Part shown: one piece after another, positions 59,858 to 64,000 of the stretch | Numbering within the stretch: the stretch's first letter is position 1 | How the letters are laid out: every line of letters starts with the position of its first letter | Source of the DNA: Adiantum capillus-veneris | Lineage: Eukaryota; Streptophyta; Polypodiopsida; Polypodiales; Pteridaceae | Assembly (NCBI GenBank): GCA_014529385.2 | Contig: CM043946.1 | Span: 39,501,558-39,565,557, forward strand | Direction: 5' to 3' | DNA length: 64,000 bases | Position numbers and translations under genes: made by a program | Notes under the pieces: generated by a model | The model's database searches: none | Told to the model about the DNA's origin: nothing | What the model saw: the letters and a program-made list of their open reading frames with translations, nothing else

Positions 59858-62718
59858 TTCTTTCTCCTATCCTTTTCCACAAGAGCATTTTGCATAGCCA
59901 ACTGTCTCTCTTTGTCTAGTTTTTCTAAGATATACAAACGCTCGGTTAAGGGGTTACCATTCCATCCTTCTTGTGAAGCTACCCTAAGACTAGGAATGAC
60001 AAACTCCCAAGGCATAACCGCTTCTTGGCCGTATACCATTTTGAATGGCGTACAATTAATAGCCACTTTATAAGCAGTACGATAAGCCCATAGAGCAGAT
60101 GTCAACTTCAAATCCCAATCAGTGCGATGAGCTTCTACCGTCTTGGTTAAAATAGAGATTAGAGTCTTGTTGGTGCTCTCGGCTTGTCCATTAGCTTGCG
60201 GGTAATAAGGTGTAGACTTATGGTGGGATATCATAAAGGTCGTGGTAAGCTCTCTTATTACCTCATTTATAAAATGGGTACCATTATCACTAACAATTTC
60301 AAAAGGGCAACCAAATCTTGTGATAATGTTCTCAAAAAGAAACTTAGCTGTTGTCCTCGCGTCAACTTTTTGTGAAGCCTTAGCTTCAGCCCACTTTGTT
60401 ACATAGTCCGTAGCAACTAGAATATATCGAGATTGAGTGTTGCGAGCTGCGGGACTAATTGGACCTACAAAGTCTAAGCCCCATTTTTCAAATGGTTGGG
60501 TTACTTTAATAGGATATAAGGGCATTCTGTCTTTGCGCTGTGTGGTCTTGTAACGTTGGCACTCATCACACCCTTTTGTAAAAAGTGATGCATCCTTAAA
60601 TAAAGTTGGCCACCAATAGCCTGATTGCAGCACCTTTCTAGCAGTCAGGTCTCCTGAAAAATGTCCTCCTGCTATGCCCATATGTGCTTCTTGCAAGATA
60701 TACAAATATTCATCCTCACGGGCACAACGCCTAAGAATATCGTCCATGCCTAGTCTATACAGAGTGCCGGCAATCAAACAATAGGGTTCACATTCTTTTA
60801 CTAGCCTTCGAGCGATATCCTTACGAAGTTCCTTGGGTGGAAAACCATTAACTAAAAAGTTAACAATGTTCTCACTCCATTCAGGCATAGTCTCAACTAT
60901 GAATAGAGAAGTATCGGGTAATTCATCATCAACTCCTGTAGGGGCTTCACCATTGGGTATGCGAGACAAATGATCAGCCATGACGTGCCTTTTACCGGGT
61001 CTCACTACAATCGTGAAATCAAACTCCAGAAGAATTAACAACCATCGTGTGATTCTTCCTGTGGAGCATGGCTTGTTTACCAGATACAGCAACGCTTGAT
61101 GATCCACATAAAATACAAACTTGTTTACCAGAAGGTAGTAGCGAAATTTCTTTACTGCATAAACCATTGCCAAACCTTCTCGCTCTGTAGTGGTGTAGTT
61201 CCTTTCAACATCGTTCAATTGACGGCTTGCAAAGCTAATGGGATAGTCCAATTTATGTTCTCCCGGTTGAGTGAGAACACACCCAATAGCAAAGTTTGAT
61301 GCATCAATATGCACATGGAAAATGACATCCCAGTTAGGTGTCCTTAAAATCGGAGCACTTGCTAGTGTTTTCTTCAATTGTTCATAGGCCTGGTCACACT
61401 CTCCAGTCCATTTAAATTCAATGAGAAGCTTGTACAAAGGACGTGATATCTCAACGAAAAATAAAATAAACCGTCGATAATAACCCACGTGTCCCATGAA
61501 CCTTTGAACTCCCTTGTAATTGGTTGGTGGTGGTAACTCTAGAATCACTTTAATTTTGCTCGCATCGGTTGAGATACCATTCTTAGATACTATATGCCAT
61601 AAAATAACTCCATGCTTGACCCAAAATTGGCATTTGAACGGGTTCAATGAGATACGAGATAACCTACACTTTTCAAACACCTTCCGCAAACATGATAGAT
61701 GTTCTTTCCAAGAAGAGTAAACACAAAGGTCGTCTAAGAAAGCTTCACAAAACTCTCTCAAATATTCTTTAAAAGCAGTGTTTATTAATCGTTGGAATAT
61801 AGCAGGGGCATTTGTTAAGCCAAAAGCCATCACACGAAATGCAAACACGCCAAATTCCGTGATGAAGGCAGTTTTAGCTTGGTCCTCTAGCGCTATCGTG
61901 ATTTGGTTGTAGCCTGAGTACCCATCTAGAAAGCTATAAGCTTCCTTGCCTACAACTCTTTCGAGTACATGTTCGGAATATGGTAGGGGGTAATGGTCTC
62001 TTCTAGTAGTTGCATTAACTTTTTTGAGGTCCACGCACACCCTGAGTTTCCCATTCTTTTTTGGCACGATAACTATTGGAGACACCCATTCAGAGTGTTC
62101 AATAGGATATATGAACCCACATTTGATAAGCTTTTCTAGTTCTTCTTGAATGATCTTTGCGTACTTAGGATTCATCGGGTAGGGTCTTTGTTGTACGGGC
62201 TTCGCAGTGCTAATCATAGGGATTGTATGTTGGACCACAGAAGGTGGAACACCTTTCATATCATGGTATGTCCAAGCGAATATGTCCTTGAATTCCTTGA
62301 GAAGCTCTTTGAGGACCGCCTCTTCAACTTCTGTGAGGTCTTGGGCAATAAAAACAGGTTTTGATTCTTCACCGGGGTCGGCTAATTCTATTTCTTTAAC
62401 TATTGTCGGACCATCATAGATTCCATTATTCCCATCGATAGGTATTCTTTGGGCTTTTGTGTACACAACCTTTGCTTCCCCTGTGGTGTAAGATTTGAAA
62501 TTTTCTGGTGCAGGATGCAAGTCTGTGGATTCTGGTTGTGCTTTGGTCTGTGCTTCTATTTCTGCTTTCTTGTGTTGTCGAGCTAACTCTTGGTTTTGAC
62601 GCCTCCTTGCAGTGCGGCTCAACTTTGGCTTGTCTATGATCTCTAATTGGGCTATGTCATGGGGTCGTGGTCTACACCACATAACATTTTGGAGATATTC
62701 ACCCCAATCGTCTACCAA
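59803..62718 (-). pseudogene. S pol: reverse transcriptase, RNase H, integrase (971 open residues)
   Basis: Residue numbers are from 62718. RT about 175-345: WVSPIVIVPKKNGKLRVCVD (211-230), SFLDGYSGYNQI with D265, FGLTNAPAIFQRLI, and FLDDLCVYS with D329/D330. RNase H about 465-590: IDASNFAIG (D472), TTEREGLAM (E512), YVDHQALLYL (D539), ADHLSRIP. Integrase about 675-950: H679, H686, C717, C720 (HX6HX30CX2C), then D749, D811 and E847 (DD35E). All catalytic residues are present. There is no second (archaeal-type) RNase H. The integrase and RNase H style is Athila/Tat. The reading ends by frameshift near 59860, with the GPY/F module in the next frame. Confidence 0.93.
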
Positions 62719-63415
62719 TTTACGATGAGCATCACATGCTCCTATATAACTGAGCCATTCTGCTGAGGATCTCTTCTTTTTTTATCCTAGCACGTACATT
62801 GGCTCGATATCGACGCCTCTTAAAGGTTTTCTTTTTCTTATTTGAGACCTGCTTTTGATTTGCATTTAGATCTGGCTCACTAAAGGAGTCCTCGTTGGTG
62901 TCCTCTTCACTCTCGGAGGAGCTATCATGGGTTGATGTGCTAGGTCCTTCCGAATGTTTTGACTCTGAACTTGCTCCACTCTTTAATTCATGAGATTCAG
63001 AATCCGTTTCACTCTAGAAGTTAATGTCTGAGTCGTGTTGGTTAAAGTCTTCTATTGAGCTATCGGTGTCACCTTCAGATTGGTCCACAATTGCCTTGCC
63101 CTTAGAAGATGCATGTATGGCACTTCTCATGTTCAGAGGTGCAATTTGTGGTACCTCTTCCCCCTCTGGTGTGACCCAAGTGGTTCCTCTATTTCCCCAG
63201 GTATCTATGGTTGCAGCTAGGTGTACCCAGTCTACGTTGTCTGATTCCGTCATACCCGGTAACACATCCATGTAAGGAGAATCTTGGCCAATGTCTGTAT
63301 CCTTCTTACAAGTGTAACAATATTGTAGTGGGGCCGAGTGAACTGTGGTGTCAGAGCGATGATCAATAATGGTTTTACTCCCTAAGGGGTGTACCTTACC
63401 AGTCACCAAATCCAC
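62719..63415 (-). pseudogene. S protease-to-RT spacer
   Basis: An open stretch at 63014-63415 with a CYTCKKDTD motif and acidic serine runs, then a broken Ser/Glu- and Lys/Arg-rich section (about 62770-63010: SSSESEEDTNEDSF, KKKKTFKRRRYRANVRARIK) up to the RT frame. No enzymatic domain is visible; a linker of this kind between protease and RT occurs in this branch. Confidence 0.55.
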
Positions 63416-63436
63416 TCTAAGGACAGAGTCTTGGAA

Positions 63437-64000
63437 TTACAAATAGACATGATTTTTAGACCAATCATGAACCATTTGTGCTTCCCTCATGAATGGTCGT
63501 CCTAAAATCATTTCATATGACATAAGGTGTTTAGAGATATCCATTACAATGAACGTATGTCGTACCTTGTGTCCTAGAACTTTGATCTTAAGATCCTTGA
63601 GCATCCCCATAGGTTTGGCTATGGTACCATTTGCCATCTTTACCACAATGTTAGTAATACTGAGGCGGGGTTTTCCCATGGATTCCCAACAATCTTTTGT
63701 AACGATGCTAACTCCCGCACAACCATCAAGAATTCCCTTTATAGTTAATCCCTTGGTAGTGATGGGTAGGGTCGCATTAGACTCGTCGTCTTCAAAATAC
63801 TGCCCTAATTCTTTAATGGGTACCTCGATCACAGACTCGTGTCCATCTAAGTCAAGTGATTGCACATGATTTTCCTCATCAATCATAATCGAGCCAGGCC
63901 TATTTGGTTGTGCAAACTGCGGTAATCCCGTTCGTAGCTCTCCGTTAAGGAATGCTCGAAGTGCAAGGAATAACTCAGGATCTCCATACAGCTTTGCTAT
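63437..64000 (-). pseudogene. S protease in the usual position (upstream of RT), open to window edge
   Basis: Residue numbers are from the ATG at 63886; the frame stays open to 64000 (AKLYGDPELFLALRAFLNGE), so the true start is outside. IKGILDGCAGVSIVTKDCWE has the catalytic Asp (D54) in the form DGCAG, a DGGSG-like variant. MILGRPFMREAQMVHDW (126-142) is the second conserved strand. This is the protease that would process gag-pol. Confidence 0.8.

Larger units (their letters stand above)
55803..64000 (-). mobile_element. S: Ty3/gypsy element of Athila/Tat type with extra 3' ORFs, open at right edge
   Basis: On the minus strand: protease at the right edge, spacer, RT-RNase H-integrase (62718-59453), a second retropepsin-like domain, a W(V/I)PK-repeat ORF, an acidic ORF, a non-coding tail, PPT (56385-56396, GAAGGGGGGCAA) and a 3' LTR at 55803-56384. 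The gag and 5' LTR lie beyond 64000. The coding region has about three frameshifts but few stops, so it is much younger than T. Only one LTR is visible, so its age cannot be judged from LTR divergence here. Confidence 0.85.

Noticed and set aside
1-64000. CRISPR array, bacterial operon or integrated organelle DNA
   Set aside because: No regularly spaced short repeats with unique spacers, no bacterial gene clusters and no recognisable plastid or mitochondrial genes; the repeats present are LTRs, minisatellites and microsatellites.

Overview
This is nuclear DNA of a land plant with a large, transposon-rich genome. The evidence is a conserved plant-type chaperonin gene with GT-AG introns, and at least seven LTR-retrotransposon families, most with a primer-binding site complementary to plant initiator Met-tRNA. 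Introns swollen to more than 20 kb fit a fern, lycophyte or gymnosperm better than a small-genome angiosperm, but the species cannot be fixed from the sequence alone.

The only clear host gene is CCT8, the theta subunit of the cytosolic chaperonin TRiC/CCT, on the minus strand. Six coding exons (43505-43652, 22129-22391, 21902-22048, 20886-21047, 20725-20802, 20511-20644) join in frame and give about the first 310 residues. The rest of the gene lies left of the window. Intron 1 is 21,113 bp and intron 6 is at least 20.5 kb; the other four are 80, 854, 83 and 80 bp. Both giant introns are filled by nested retrotransposons.

Layout. 1-20510 (CCT8 intron 6): an LTR remnant; two LINE remnants in opposite orientation, one carrying a 47-base poly-G run; a family-X LTR/gag fragment; a tandem-repeat block; a family-Y Ty3/gypsy element holding a 5'-truncated family-Z chromovirus with its 3' LTR; then a second, inverted Y element broken by another X fragment. 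20511-22391: CCT8 exons 2-6. 22392-43504 (CCT8 intron 1): a family-B element with gag but no recognised pol; then a stack in which a copia gag fragment (V) is split by a gag-only element (W), which is split by a nearly intact Ty1/copia element and by a solo Z LTR; then a chromovirus remnant (U). 43505-43652: CCT8 exon 1. 44.4-54.7 kb: an old, heavily decayed Ty3/gypsy element (T). 55.8-64.0 kb: the 3' part of a better preserved Ty3/gypsy element of the Athila/Tat type (S), running off the right edge.

The most unusual content is element S, which encodes a normal protease-RT-RNase H-integrase and then, downstream of integrase, a second retropepsin-like domain with a canonical DTG, an ORF with four W(V/I)PK repeats and a 140-residue acidic ORF. 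Also notable are the copia element with three LTRs (two in tandem, 2 bp apart) and an Asp-to-Asn change at an integrase catalytic site, and the four-level nest inside CCT8 intron 1.

Element letters (B, S, T, U, V, W, X, Y, Z) are local labels for this window only.
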